A stretch of DNA of 64,000 bases. It comes from Meloidogyne chitwoodi. Taxonomy: Eukaryota; Nematoda; Chromadorea; Rhabditida; Meloidogynidae. The stretch lies in the NCBI GenBank assembly GCA_015183035.1, contig JACZZP010000003.1, positions 2,046,001 through 2,110,000 of the forward strand. The letters are read 5' to 3'. Both the position numbers and the translations under genes were made by a program. Under the pieces are notes generated by a model that was not told the DNA's origin, did not search any database, and saw nothing but the letters and a program-made list of their open reading frames with translations. This document shows positions 1-10,645 of the stretch, one piece after another; positions within the stretch are counted from its first letter, which is position 1; each line of letters begins with the position of its first letter.

Positions 1-199
1 AAATGCAAGAGAATGAAAGAAAAGAGCGAATTCTCTTTGCGAACAGGTAGGACACCAACTGGTTATTTACCGGTTAGACTTAACATAATTCCAAATTTTA
101 ATTGGAAAAATATTTTATAAAAAATCATTCGATTCACTCTTTATTTAATTTTTATCTTCTATTTTTCCACAAATTCTGAATGTAAAATATAATTTAGTT

Positions 200-3100
200 A
201 TGATGGAAAATTCTCCATTATTTTTGGTTATATTTATTTGCTTTTTCAATTTCATAAATTCTGATTCTAATTTTAGCATTAAAAATGTAAATACATCCAA
301 TGGTAAGTATGTGTATAAATAAAGTATAAAAAAATAGAAAAATAATTAAACATTAAGATATTTTATCAGAACTATTTAATATTCTATCAAAACAGTACAA
401 TATAGTAAATAACGCCTATTTTTTGCAGACACTAAAAGACTTCCGATTTATAAATTACTTAAAAATATTCTTTATTTACCTCTATTAATTGGTTAATAAT
501 TAAAAAAAGTGAAATACATGAGCCATTAAGTCAAATATTCAAATATTTTTTAAAATTATTTGGAATTTACAAAAACATAAAAAATAATTATTGAATAAAA
601 AATTTTAATGTAATTAAATTGAATAATTTTATATTTTTTTAATTCGAGATGTAATTGATTCAGCTGTTGATGCGATAACAATAATTTCAACAGGGTCAGC
701 TGATATTTTGCTGGCCTTAGGCCATCTTAATCCCGAGGCAGCTATTTTTATGAAAATTGTCGTGCCAATTGGAGGACTCATTGCTAAACAAATCAACCCA
801 AAGGTAAAAGATTAAGGGGAACTTAACGGTAACTTTTACGGAAACATGCTATATGCAGTGATGAAGTTCCAAAATTTCCACTGGAACCGTTCCAGTTCCG
901 AAACTTGTTTTTGAATTTTTTCAGTTCCGCAGTTCCAGTTCGAAACTGGAATCGACCAATTCCGGAACTGGAACTTTCCCATCACTGGTTATGTGCCTCA
1001 TTTCTGTCACTTTTTCAAATAATTTCTGATCCATAGAATGGCAGAGCTAGATGTTTAAGTTTATTTAAATTTGGCTTATATTTTAGAAGAGTTCTCCTAC
1101 CTATGAACAGCTTTTGAATTTTAAAATCAGAACTGAGGGAATTTGGATTGAAAATAAGCGTGACATCGACATTTCTACTTATGTTTTATCAGGAAAAATT
1201 GCACTAGAACAATATAAAGAGGTAGAAAAATATTAAAGTACATAGACGTTTTCTTTTTTATCTACACAAAAAAGGTAAATTTTAGAGTTGCGGCATTTCT
1301 AGGAGTTAAATATGATTTTTAATAGATGACTATTCAAAGTTAGCCGATTCGAAGTAGCTCGTTTTTAAAATAAAAAATAATTTAAAAGAATTTTTATTCA
1401 TTCGAACCAGTGTTCTCTTGTCCGAGTTTCGGTCATGACCAAGTAACCTTGCCGGGCTCTTTGGTTAGATCATTTATGTGACCGCAAAAAGTCTGGCTTA
1501 GTCGATTTTTTGATCGAACATTCAAAAACACTGACCGGCCATATGACCAAAAATCGGCAAAAGTCACTGACCGTAATTCGATTTTTCCTCTTTTCTTTCT
1601 ATTCTTTATCATTAATATGGGAGAAGAGAAGAAAGACTTATCTTTAATTAAATTGGCTTTCTTCTAATGTGAGTATGGTGTAGTGGTTAGTATGTTAGTA
1701 TATGAATCTAGATTTAACGTTGGTTCGATTCCTCTGATATTTACAATCTGTATGTCATTAATTTTTGTTAAATTTGTTTCTATTTATTTTTCGTTTGTTT
1801 TGAAACATTTTAGTATAAAAATAAGCCCTATATTTTTGTCTACTATGTTAATAAAGGTGAATTTTTGGCAACTTAAATCTAGTAATCGCCGGGGAGCATT
1901 TAAAAATTTTTTTGGAGCGGGTGGACGGGGTAAGTAAAATTTTTGGGATCCGATTTTGAACGCAAAATACTGATAATTTATTTTCAGAAAGTTACGCTTC
2001 CTGTGGCTAATATGAAAAATCATACTGTAACTATACTCAATCCTAAAATACACAAGTCTATTCAATACGTTGATTCATATAAACTTTCCTGCCAACTGTA
2101 AGCAAATCAGTGTTTTATTACAAATTATAAAATATTAATTTTAGCTCTCCAATTGAAATATTAAATGTATGTATTTTAATGCTTATAATCCTGTTAAATT
2201 TCTGGAAAAATTTGTTCATAGCGTCAAAGTTCCAATACGAATGAATATATGTTATTCGAAATCGTCGAGATGAGTAAGATCGAAGTTTTCTGTAAACACA
2301 TCAAACGGATCTATTGGGAGTGTTTTATTACTTATTCCTTTTTGGGCCCATGGCTGTTTGGCTTTTGGTACGCTAAAATTACAACAAAATTTAATCAGTG
2401 AAAATAATTTAAATGCAGCTGCGGTAATTACCTCAACTGAGCGTTTCCCTATAGTTTTTGGATTTTCAGGGACCTGTATCTCGGCTCAGAATTGAGACCC
2501 AAAACTTTTTTTGATGTTATAGACTCATCTCGACGAGTTCTTTCGAATGACATATAGTTCATTCGGATTGGAACTTGGACGCTATGAACAAGTTACAAAT
2601 TTTTACTTACTGATTATTTTTACTCTAATTTAGTATCTACGAATAAATTTTGTCAATAGATGCTTAAAACCAATGAATTCAAGTGATTCTGAAATGATAG
2701 CAGCAAAAAGGGCTTGGCTAGTAGAAGCAAGTTTGAAATTTTGTGTATACGAAGATGGTCGGCCAGAAATAGGAGATTACATTTTTGGTAAATTTTAGAT
2801 AATAACACGACATACTTAAGTATTATAAAAGTATAGTTTTGTACTCATTTATTTTATAACTATCTATTTTAAAATGGTACGCGCGCCCAAATTAATCCAT
2901 TAACTTTAGAAACAAGTTTTATAAATATATCTTAAGCAAACAGGCTTGAATTACATTACATTTTCAGAATTTTCCTCTCTCTTTGATCAAATATCTAACA
3001 AAAGTATTTTTGATTTTGAAAATCTTACTACATTTTCTTATAAATTTACAACATATCGTAATGCATTCAAGGCGTTATTTAATGAAATACGCCGTACACT

Positions 3101-6100
3101 TCCATTCGAACAACAGGATATGAACTACATGGACGAGTAACTTTTGTATTTATTTAAGGCTTGAAGTAAAAGATTTTTCTAATGTTTGAGCCATGATTTT
3201 CCATAGTATTGTTATTTGGGAATAAGTAACTTATAGGGGACTTTTTTTAGATGATCAGAACAAGACATATATGGTATCATTCGAAAGAGCTCCGAAAGCT
3301 GAGTCGAACTAGGGGTGGGCGAAGTCAGTCCGATAATTAGGGATCGAGTTAAACCCTTGAAAATCGAAAAGAGAAGGGGGACCAAGCTCATTTTTGAGAA
3401 AAAATTCAAAAATAAGTATGATAGCTCATTCGAAAGAGCTCTTCGAGAGCTATCGAATGAGACCAAAATTGTCTTGATTGAACGATTATGAACAAAGTTA
3501 TGAAGGATCGAATTTTGCTGGAAACACGTCAAACTTGGACCTATTGGAAGTGTTTTATTACTTCCTCATTTGGGCGCCCATCTCTGGTTGGCTTTTGGTA
3601 CATTCTACGGCGCAAATTACAACAAAATAATTAATTCAGTGAAGATAATTTAAGAACAGCCGCGGTAATCACATAGAAAAGCTTACTCCCCCATGGTTTT
3701 TCGAGTTTTAGGGACCTGTAACACTGTCCCTAATTGCCGGACCGACTTCGCCCACACCTAGTTCGACACAACTTTCGGAGATCTTTCGAATGACACCATA
3801 TACGCCTTGTTCTGATCATTTAAAAAAAGTCCCCTATAAGTGAAGAGTGCCGTTAATTGAATATTTATTAATTAAGGACATTAATTCCTTTTTTCTTATT
3901 AAAATTCCAGTTTTTATAAATATAAATACTCTTTTATTTAAAAATTATCTACTAAATATTTAATTTTAGATGCCCTCTTCGGGATCTTATACTTTCAATA
4001 AATTATGATAATAAAGAAGTTGATGCTTTTGCTCAGCATTTGAAAGATGAGATAATTGATATTGTAAGTAAAATATTTGAAATTTTAATTTTTGAATATC
4101 AACATCCGCTTTTTTGCGAATGCTTGGAAGAAATTTCTAATTGGAATGATGTTGTCATAAGCAATTTCTTTTGTAAATAATATTTTATTCACAAAAACTA
4201 TTTCCTCAAAAGGAAGGGTGTTCATAGATTTTTAAGAAATTTTTTATAGGAAAAAAGGAAAATTTAAGATTAATCGTAAATCTATATTTTAGTTGTTCAT
4301 CACATCTATTTGTGCAAGAGTAACTTTTTGCGACGATGAAAGTTCGATAGAAGAATATACCTCTAATATAAGCAATGATGTGGACTACATAACTTCACAT
4401 GTTTCTGATTGGCTCAATAAATCGCTTGTAAGATATAGAACATTGTAACTTTGTTCTGTTGGCTGTTCTTTATTAGTATATAAGGCCTGAGCTTAAACAT
4501 TTAATACATACCATTCGATTCCTCTTGTCAAGCTGAATAAGAATCAGCAAAAATTTTGCTGAAGATGAATAATTGTCTAAGCATTCCTTGCGAATTGGGG
4601 TCTCGAAATTTTATTTAGACCGACCCCCTCCAATAAACCGACCCCTCCAATAAACCAACCCCCTAGAGGATAGTTTAAAAATAAACCGACCGGTCGGTTT
4701 ATTAGAGGAAATACGGTAAGTTAAATTATAAAAAATATTTTTAATTTTTCAAAAGTAGTCAATTTTTTGGGGCAAAAGTTTATCTACACTATAGAAAAAA
4801 ATTTGAAAAATGTAGTAAAAAGCAGGGGTGCTCGCGGACACGAATTTCGGTATCCGTATCTGGATATATCCGTGGGGTCCGTGCACTTTAATCGTTTATA
4901 ACATTATCGATATTTTCAAATCGAGCTAATTTTTGTCTTATTTGACGCAGCATTAAGATCTCTTTAGAAAGAGCTATCATACGAATAATCGAATTTTTCA
5001 CCCAAAAATTATCTTACTTCCTCTGGTTTTTCGATTTCCAGGGAATGTATCTCGACAATTATTCGCCTCCAGTAAAATTTTTAAGATTCTTACTAGGCTC
5101 GAAAGAGGAATCGAATGTTATTTATTAGGTTTCGAGCTCAGGCCCATCTACTTAAGCGACTAATTACAAATATTTTTTAAATTCAGGTATCCTGCTGGCC
5201 ATCAGCACATCACGAATTAGTACATGAACAGCTTGTACGAGTAATTCCTGATCCTATAGAGGCTACAGTAGATAAATTAAAAATATCCATCGAACTATCC
5301 ATACCAAAACTTAAAGTTACCGGCCCAAAAAAGTAAGAAATTTATTATAATTAGTTATCAAAACAACAAAATCCGACATGACATTTTTCTTTTTTCTATA
5401 ATAATTATTTTAGTTATATCTATCAGGCAATGATTTCAGCTACAAATATGGATAATTTTAATGAAGGTTATCCTGAATTTTGCTCATTTAAAAGTGTAGC
5501 ATATGGATTGGACATTTACATAACACGTTTTTCAATTAACAAAACAAATCAATTTCATAAACGTAAATCTTATAAAATAATATTTTAATTTATCTCGTTC
5601 ACAAAATAATCTAATTATATAATTGAAAATGTTTGTGTGTCTGTTTGTCCGGGTTTTTATAGTAGACTGATTGGGGGGAAGAGAAAATGGGGGTTTTTAT
5701 AGTAAAGTTGCAACTTGAAAATAAACTTGAATAAGGCTTAAGTTTGAAATAAAACTTTAAAATAAATTTAACTTAAAACTTTAAAATAAGCTTGAACTTA
5801 AAACTTGAATTTAAAACTTGAAAAATAAATTTGAACTTGGATACTATAAAAACCCTGTATTTTGAACAGTCTTTAACACTACTACATAACAACACTACAA
5901 CAAAAACAACGATGCCTGCTGACTTTTTGCTTAAAATATGGACGCCTACGAACCTTGCTGCTCCAGTGACGCTGAAGAACCATGCTGCTCCAATGACGCC
6001 GACGAACCCTGCTGCACGAGTGATGCCAGACGAAAAAGGAGTCGTGCTGAGGAGTCTTAGTCAGAGACACTTGAGTCAGAGACACTTGAGTCAGAGACAC

Positions 6101-9100
6101 TTGAGTCAGAGACACTTGAGTCAGAGACACTTGAGTCAGAGACACTTGAGTCAGAGACACTTGAGTCAGAGACACTTGAGTCAGAGACACTTGAGTCAGA
6201 GACACTTGAGTCAGAGACACTTGAGTCAGAGACACTTGAGTCAGAGACACTTGAGTCAGAGACACTTGAGTCAGAGACACTTGAGTCAGAGACACTTGAG
6301 TCAGAGACACTTGAGTCAGAGACACTTGAGTCAGAGACACTTGAGTCAGAGACACTTGAGTCAGAGACACTTGAGTCAGAGACACTTGAGTCAGAGACAC
6401 TTGAGTCAGAGACACTTGAGTCAGAGACACTTGAGTCAGAGACACTTGAGTCAGAGACACTTGAGTCAGAGACACTTGAGTCAGAGACACTTGAGTCAGA
6501 GACACTTGAGTCAGAGACACTTGAGTCAGAGACACTTGAGTCAGAGACACTTGAGTCAGAGACACTTGAGTCAGAGACACTTGAGTCAGAGACACTTGAG
6601 TCAGAGACACTTGAGTCAGAGACACTTGAGTCAGAGACACTTGAGTCAGAGACACTTGAGTCAGAGACACTTGAGTCAGAGACACTTGAGTCAGAGACAC
6701 TTGAGTCAGAGACACTTGAGTCAGAGACACTTGAGTCAGAGACACTTGAGTCAGAGACACTTGAGTCAGAGACACTTGAGTCAGAGACACTTGAGTCAGG
6801 TGTTCTCAGAGAATGTTTAGCTTATAAGTATGTATGTCTTTATTGTTCATGTTATTTTAAGTTTGTGTGTTTTCGCTAGCGGAGAAGGGCGCCCTTCGGG
6901 CGCCCAACTCCGCTATTAACCGTATTTAGGTGAATTAAATGCAAAACTGGTTCAGCGACATCTCATTGGATTAGATTTTAACAAAAACTTATCAGATATT
7001 ATGAGGTATGTTTAAAATATTATTATTGACTATAGCATCTATTTATTTTAGTTTTTATTTTTCTTTAGCAATTAAACTATTCCTTCCTTAAATGAAAATT
7101 TCTTTTGAATATTGGGTAATACCAAGCAGTGCTTGGAATTTTCGATTTTGTTCATACTCATACTCATACTTCATACCGTCAAAAAAAATTGCTCATACAT
7201 CATACTCATACTTCATACCGACCTTTTTTAGACCTCATACATCATACTCGTACCTGTATATTTTTCCCTCATACTTCATACTCATACACTCTGTAACAAA
7301 ATGATAGCACCACCTGTTTTTTCTTAATATTTCGACAAATATGGAACGGATCTGTTTCAAATTTTGGCATAATATTAATTAAGACATTATATATCAATAA
7401 TAAAAAGAAAAAATTTAATTCCATTTTTAAGAAAAATTTTAAAATAAAAATTTGATTTATGAGATGTAACAAAAAGATAGCACCACCATGATATCTTTTG
7501 TTGGGTTCTGGAAAAATCTACAAAAATTATTATAAGCTTATATATTGATAATTAAATTAATAACAAAAGAACTAAGTCCATAGTTACTTCCGTCATCGAG
7601 ATCTCGATACCTCAATTTCAACTAAAAATGGGGTATTTTGCTTAAAAAAATATTTACGCCCCTTAGGGGTTGTATTAATTTTTTATTTTATACTCATCTG
7701 AAAGCCCTTCGAATTTGCTACAAGACCCTTAATGTCATATTTTACAAAAAATTATTATGAGACAGTAATGAATTGAATGCATAAAACACAAAAAAGCTCA
7801 TTTTTAGTGGTAAATTGGGATATTAGTGCTTAATGAATTTAATTCACTGCTTCTATGAGAAAAAAATTTTCTTCTAAAAAGTACTATAGGTTTCTTGTAG
7901 CAAATTCGAAGGGCTTTCAGATGAGTATAAAATAAAAAATTAATACACCCCCTAAGGGGCGTAAATATTTTTTTAAGCAAAATACCCCCATTTTTAGTTG
8001 AAATTGAGGTATCGAGATCTCGATGACGGAAGTAACTATGGACTTAGTTCTTTTGTGATTAATTTAATTATCAATATATAAGCTTATAATAATTTTTGTA
8101 GATTTTTTCCAGAATCCCAACAAAAGATAATGGTGGTGCTATCTTTTTGTTACATCTCATAAATCAAATTTTTATTTTAAAATTTTTCTTAAAAATGGAA
8201 TTAATTTTTTCCTTTTATTATTGATATATAATGTCTTAATTAATATTATGCCAAAATTTGAAACAGATCAGTTCCATATTTGGCGAGATATTAAGAAAAA
8301 ACAGGTGGTGCTATCATTTTGTTACAGAGTGTACTTCATACCTGCCATTTTTTCCCTCATACTCATACATCATACCCCTATGTTGATATGAGTATGAGGT
8401 ATGAGTATGATTTTGGTATGACCTTCCAAGCACTGATACCAAGTCGTATGCCCCATTTTCCCTCTTTCCATTTTCCTTTTTTATTTTATTTTTTTCCTTA
8501 ACTTTTCCTGTTTTTTGCTTTATGGCAAGTAAGGAGGATTAATTTTTATTCATGCTCGCAGCGATAAAATATTGAAACATGGTGCCAAAAATTATAAAAT
8601 ACAATCGAAATATCCAAAGCGTTTTCGTCATAAGAATTCAGGAAGATAAGTGTGGTATGTGCTAAAATTATTGCTGGATTGGGGACGGAATTTAAGTTTA
8701 TAATGCTCCAGAGATTTTGCCATAACAAAAAACAGGAAGTTAAGGAAAAATAAAAAAAAGAAAATGGAAAGGAAAAAATGGGGCATACGAACCTTGATAT
8801 TACCGAATATTGTCCATAAGTCTATTATCTGTTTTTTAAGATTTCAATTTAGAAATTTTTATTTAATATTATTTATAAGGCGTGCCGAAACTTGCAGACC
8901 GAAATTTGCAGACCGAATTTTCAGATCGAAGTTTGCAGATAACGAATTTTGCAGACCGAAACTTGCAGATCGAAATTTACAGACCGAATTTTGCAGATCG
9001 AAACTTGCAGACCGAACTTCGCAAACCGACATTAAAGTATAAAAAAATTTAGGGAAAAAATAAAAAAAATGGTGATCTTCCAAATTACTCAACCTATTAA

Positions 9101-10645
9101 TACAAAAGAATCTGATATTCATTTTTTACAACAACGTTCACGGTCTGTACCTCCATTATTCCCATCATGTAATCAGTAGGGGGCGGATTTATATGGACTA
9201 TAAATCGAAAAATATGGACATATAATATGGACTGGAAATTGAAAAATATGGACTGAAATATGGATTAAATTTCTAGATATGGACAAAATATGGACTTATA
9301 AATGCAAAATTTTAACATTTAAAATTTTTATTTCGTATTCAAAACACTTCAACAATCATTATTTTGTTCACAATTAGTGATTAAGTACACTTCTAAATTT
9401 TCTGGTAGTTTTGAACCGACCCATTTGTCAATGTTAATTTTTGGCATTCTGTCCACGCGTTTCTACCTATCGTCTATTGTTCGGAACGGGCCTGCAAATA
9501 TTAATATTTATGGGCTAAAATATGGATAAAAAGCCAAAATATGGACAAATATGGACTGAACGCCAAAATATGGAAAATATTGATTGATTTCTTGAAAAAT
9601 ATTAATATTTATGGGCTGAAATATGGATAAAAAGCCAAAATATGGACAAATATGGAAAATATGGACAGAACGCCAAAATATGGAAAAATATTGAAAATAT
9701 TGAGTGATAACTTGAATACTGTTAACTAACACATGAAAAAAAACATGTTTTTTGGACGTTTTAGAACCTACAGAGTCCAGGAAAAAAATATGGAAATCCA
9801 TATAAATCCGCTCCCTAGTAATCAGCAAATGAGCGAAAATCGTAGAGCGAGCAGGGGAGATGGTATTGTCTGGCGCTGTTCGCGCAGGCATCAGGGAGCT
9901 CCTCGATGCAATAAGACAAGCACTACGTCATGGATCGTTTCTTGCCAACTCAAATTTGGAACCCAAGCAGTATTTATTACCTAGTTAACAATTGATATTC
10001 TTTTAGATGTTTAAACTTTTTTACCTAAAAATAGTGAAATCTGTGATTTTTAAAATTAGTGATAAAATGAGAAGGATTGTGATAAGAAAAAACTGATATC
10101 AGATTCGTAATCAGCGACCTCGATAACCCTTAAAAACATGTTTTTACTATGTCACTGCGATCATTTGGGGGTGGCGCCCCAACTGTTGAAGATCACCAAT
10201 TTTTTTATTTTTCCCTAAATTTTTTATACTCTAATGTCGGTCTGCAAGTTTCGTCTGCAAAATTCGGTCTGTAAATTTCGATCTGCAAGTTTCGGTCTGC
10301 AAAATTCGTTATCTGCAAACTTCGATCTGCAAAATTCGGTCTGCAAATTTCGGTCTGCAAGTTTCGCACCACCATTTATAGCACGGTCTACAATGCTGAT
10401 AATCTAAGAACTGTTGCCGATAAAATTAAAGAAACCATGGGGCAAGATATTATTTCGGAGAAGAAATTTCATTGTATGTTATTCTTCGCAATTACTCTTC
10501 TTGGCCATTGCTTCCATGCCCTCAAATTTTTTATAACAAATCAGATTATGGGAATGGTGAATTAAAAGCTTCTCCAATATTTAGTTATGAATATGGCGAT
10601 CTAATTCATGTTTGTGAAGGATATAGATTCGTATTCTTCATTTAA
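200..10645 (+). CDS. secreted protein of unknown function, 14 exons, ~554 aa
   Basis: Exons read: 200-302, 649-803, 1087-1221, 1988-2097, 2145-2166, 2634-2787, 2944-3136, 3970-4063, 4293-4427, 5187-5332, 5414-5562, 6930-7005, 10382-10473, 10545-10645. Every junction has GT..AG and codon phase is kept throughout; the lengths total 1665 nt, ending in TAA. The N-terminus is a signal peptide (MMEN, then a hydrophobic run ending FINSDS). After it comes a hydrophobic helix containing VVPIGGLIAKQ. The rest is mixed alpha/beta with scattered cysteines and no second membrane segment, so it is probably secreted. I do not recognise the family. The gene stays open although its introns carry at least eight mobile or repeat insertions, which suggests it is under selection. 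Exon 5 is only 22 nt. The acceptor of the last exon is the least certain. Confidence 0.7.
856..987. mobile_element. small hAT-like MITE built of GTTCC words
   Basis: The ends are CAGTGATG and CATCACTG, perfect inverted repeats. The interior is largely GTTCCAGTTCC words in both orientations. The flanking 8-mers, GCTATATG and GTTATGTG, match at 6 of 8 positions, so the target duplication has decayed. Same family as the element at 11547-11941. It lies in intron 2 of the secreted-protein gene. Confidence 0.65.
1673..1955 (+). mobile_element. tRNA-derived SINE copy
   Basis: A pol III A-box-like segment (TGGTGTAGTGGTTAGTATG) is followed about 40 bp later by a B-box-like GGTTCGATTCC. The tail contains GAATTTTTGGCAACTTAAA, which recurs almost unchanged in the copy at 13537-13830. 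The shared non-tRNA tail argues for a SINE rather than a tRNA gene. No complete cloverleaf can be drawn. It lies in intron 3 of the secreted-protein gene. Confidence 0.5.
2212..2591. mobile_element. foldback/TIR element, 380 bp
   Basis: The ends TTGTTCATAGCGTC..GACGCTATGAACAA are inverted repeats extending about 40 bp with few mismatches. The core (about 2300-2480) resembles the core of the element at 3229-3841: both contain GTGTTTTATTACTT, GGCTTTTGGTA and ATTACAACAAAAT. There is no coding potential. It occupies intron 5. Confidence 0.65.
3229..3841. mobile_element. foldback/TIR element, 613 bp
   Basis: Inverted ends ACTTATAGGGGA..TCCCCTATAAGT continue inwards for over 130 bp (AGATGATCAGAACAAG on the left, CTTGTTCTGATCATTT on the right). 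The middle is homologous to the element at 2212-2591. It is non-coding and fills most of intron 7. The 106-residue open frame on the minus strand here is inside the element and has no features of a gene. Confidence 0.7.
4484..5144. mobile_element. foldback/TIR element, 661 bp, with internal ACCGACC words
   Basis: Inverted ends begin GGCCTGAGCT and share CATTCGATTCCTCTT further in; arms are about 75 bp. Between them are AATAAACCGACC words (about 4615-4710) and a stretch starting CAGGGGTG, a hAT-type end, near 4823 that may be a fragment of another element. The GGTTTTTCGATTTCCAGGG segment near 5023 resembles the cores of the two upstream foldback elements. It lies in intron 9. Confidence 0.6.
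5707..5835. repeat. degenerate AACTTGAA/AACTTTAAAATAA repeat
   Basis: About 130 bp of imperfect repeats of AAACTTGAAATAAAAC-type units precede the minisatellite in intron 11. AT-rich and without a precise period. Similar AACTTGAAAATAAAACTTGA units occur at about 22020-22085. Confidence 0.5.
5831..6820 (+). other. 329-codon open frame made mostly of a five-residue repeat
   Basis: Starting at an ATG, the frame has about 75 non-repetitive residues rich in A, T, N and P, then 49 repeats of QRHLS encoded by the 15-bp minisatellite, then VFSENV and a stop. There is no signal peptide. The 15-bp unit is a multiple of three without stops in two forward and two reverse frames, so a long open frame is expected by chance. 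It lies inside an intron of the secreted-protein gene. I see no promoter, splice or homology support for expression, so I list it as a possible but unproven coding sequence. Confidence 0.25.
6059..6798. repeat. perfect 15-bp minisatellite, 49 copies
   Basis: The unit CAGAGACACTTGAGT is repeated 49 times with no visible mismatch over about 740 bp. Perfect identity implies very recent expansion or ongoing homogenisation. It is more GC-rich (7 of 15) than its surroundings. Copy number is likely to vary between individuals or assemblies. Confidence 0.95.
6878..6914. other. GC-rich perfect hairpin
   Basis: AGCGGAG, then GGGCGCCC, a TTC loop, GGGCGCCC and CTCCGCT, with matching AA bulges on the two sides. 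It is very GC-rich within AT-rich DNA. It lies 58 bp after the repeat-ORF stop and 15 bp before the acceptor of exon 12. It may be the end of the mobile unit that carries the minisatellite. Confidence 0.7.
7127..8435. mobile_element. hAT-like MITE of CATACT words, split by a nested element
   Basis: Ends CAGTGCTTGGAA..TTCCAAGCACTG are perfect inverted repeats, flanked by an exact 8-bp duplication ATACCAAG (7119-7126 and 8436-8443), the hAT signature. Apart from the nested Tc1-like element at 7287-8331, the interior is CATACTCATACT words on the left and AGTATGAGTATG on the right. It shares its termini with the element at 13241-13998. It lies in intron 12 of the secreted-protein gene. Confidence 0.85.
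7287..8331. mobile_element. 1045-bp Tc1/mariner-like foldback element
   Basis: Ends CACTCTGTAAC..GTTACAGAGTG are flanked by TA dinucleotides (7285-7286, 8332-8333), consistent with a Tc1/mariner TA target. The two arms of about 450 bp are near-identical inverted repeats around a loop of about 140 bp. A second internal GTAACAAAAAGATAGCACCACC-type motif (near 7466 and 8130) echoes the terminus. No transposase is encoded, so it is non-autonomous. It is inserted in the CATACT words of the surrounding hAT element. Confidence 0.85.
8445..8790. mobile_element. short TIR element with ~80-bp pyrimidine-rich arms
   Basis: CGTATGCCCCATTTT at the left and AAAATGGGGCATACG at the right begin inverted arms of about 80 bp (TTCC-rich left, GGAA-rich right) around a unique loop of about 190 bp. 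I could not define a convincing target duplication. It follows the right target duplication of the hAT element at once. Confidence 0.6.
9069..9984 (+). pseudogene. FLYWCH-like zinc-finger fragment of a MULE, split by a MITE
   Basis: Two coding pieces, 9069-9176 and 9826-9984, are in the same frame if the MITE at 9177-9817 and one target copy are ignored. The piece contains GDGIVWRCSRR, a downstream RCNKTSTTSWI and then SCQLKF, matching the W-x-C..C..S/T-x-W layout of the N-terminal zinc finger of MULE transposases and FLYWCH proteins. The His-x-His part is missing and a stop follows soon after. This is a remnant, not a working transposase. Family assignment rests on motif spacing only. Confidence 0.5.
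9177..9817. mobile_element. hAT-like MITE of AAATATGGAC words
   Basis: Ends TAGGGGGCGGATTTATATGG..CCATATAAATCCGCTCCCTA differ at one position and are flanked by an exact 8-bp duplication GTAATCAG (9169-9176, 9818-9825). The interior is dominated by AAATATGGAC/ATATGGAC words, with an AAAACATG dyad near 9730. No coding capacity. It is inserted inside the FLYWCH-like ORF, so it is younger than the MULE-like element. Confidence 0.85.

Larger units (their letters stand above)
8880..10372. mobile_element. MULE-like element with ~190-bp TIRs of CGAAACTTGCAGAC words
   Basis: The left arm (about 8880-9078) and right arm (about 10190-10372) are inverted copies built of CTTGCAGACCGAA words and both run into TTTTTTTATTTTTTCCCTAAA-type sequence. 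The flanks ATTTATAAG and ATTTATAGC match at 7 of 9 positions, compatible with a 9-bp Mutator-type duplication. Inside is a short FLYWCH-like zinc-finger ORF, common in MULEs, interrupted by a hAT MITE. No transposase catalytic domain is present, so it is non-autonomous. Its right end abuts the acceptor of exon 13 of the host gene. Confidence 0.65.

Noticed and set aside
1411..1540. Possible further hAT element (CAGTGTT..AACACTG with TGACC words)
   Set aside because: The flanking 8-mers do not match and the right end is ambiguous; no boundary can be supported.
5882..6790. 302-residue open frame on the minus strand through the minisatellite (SLTQV repeats)
   Set aside because: A 15-bp unit without stops in this frame gives it automatically; no start context or homology.
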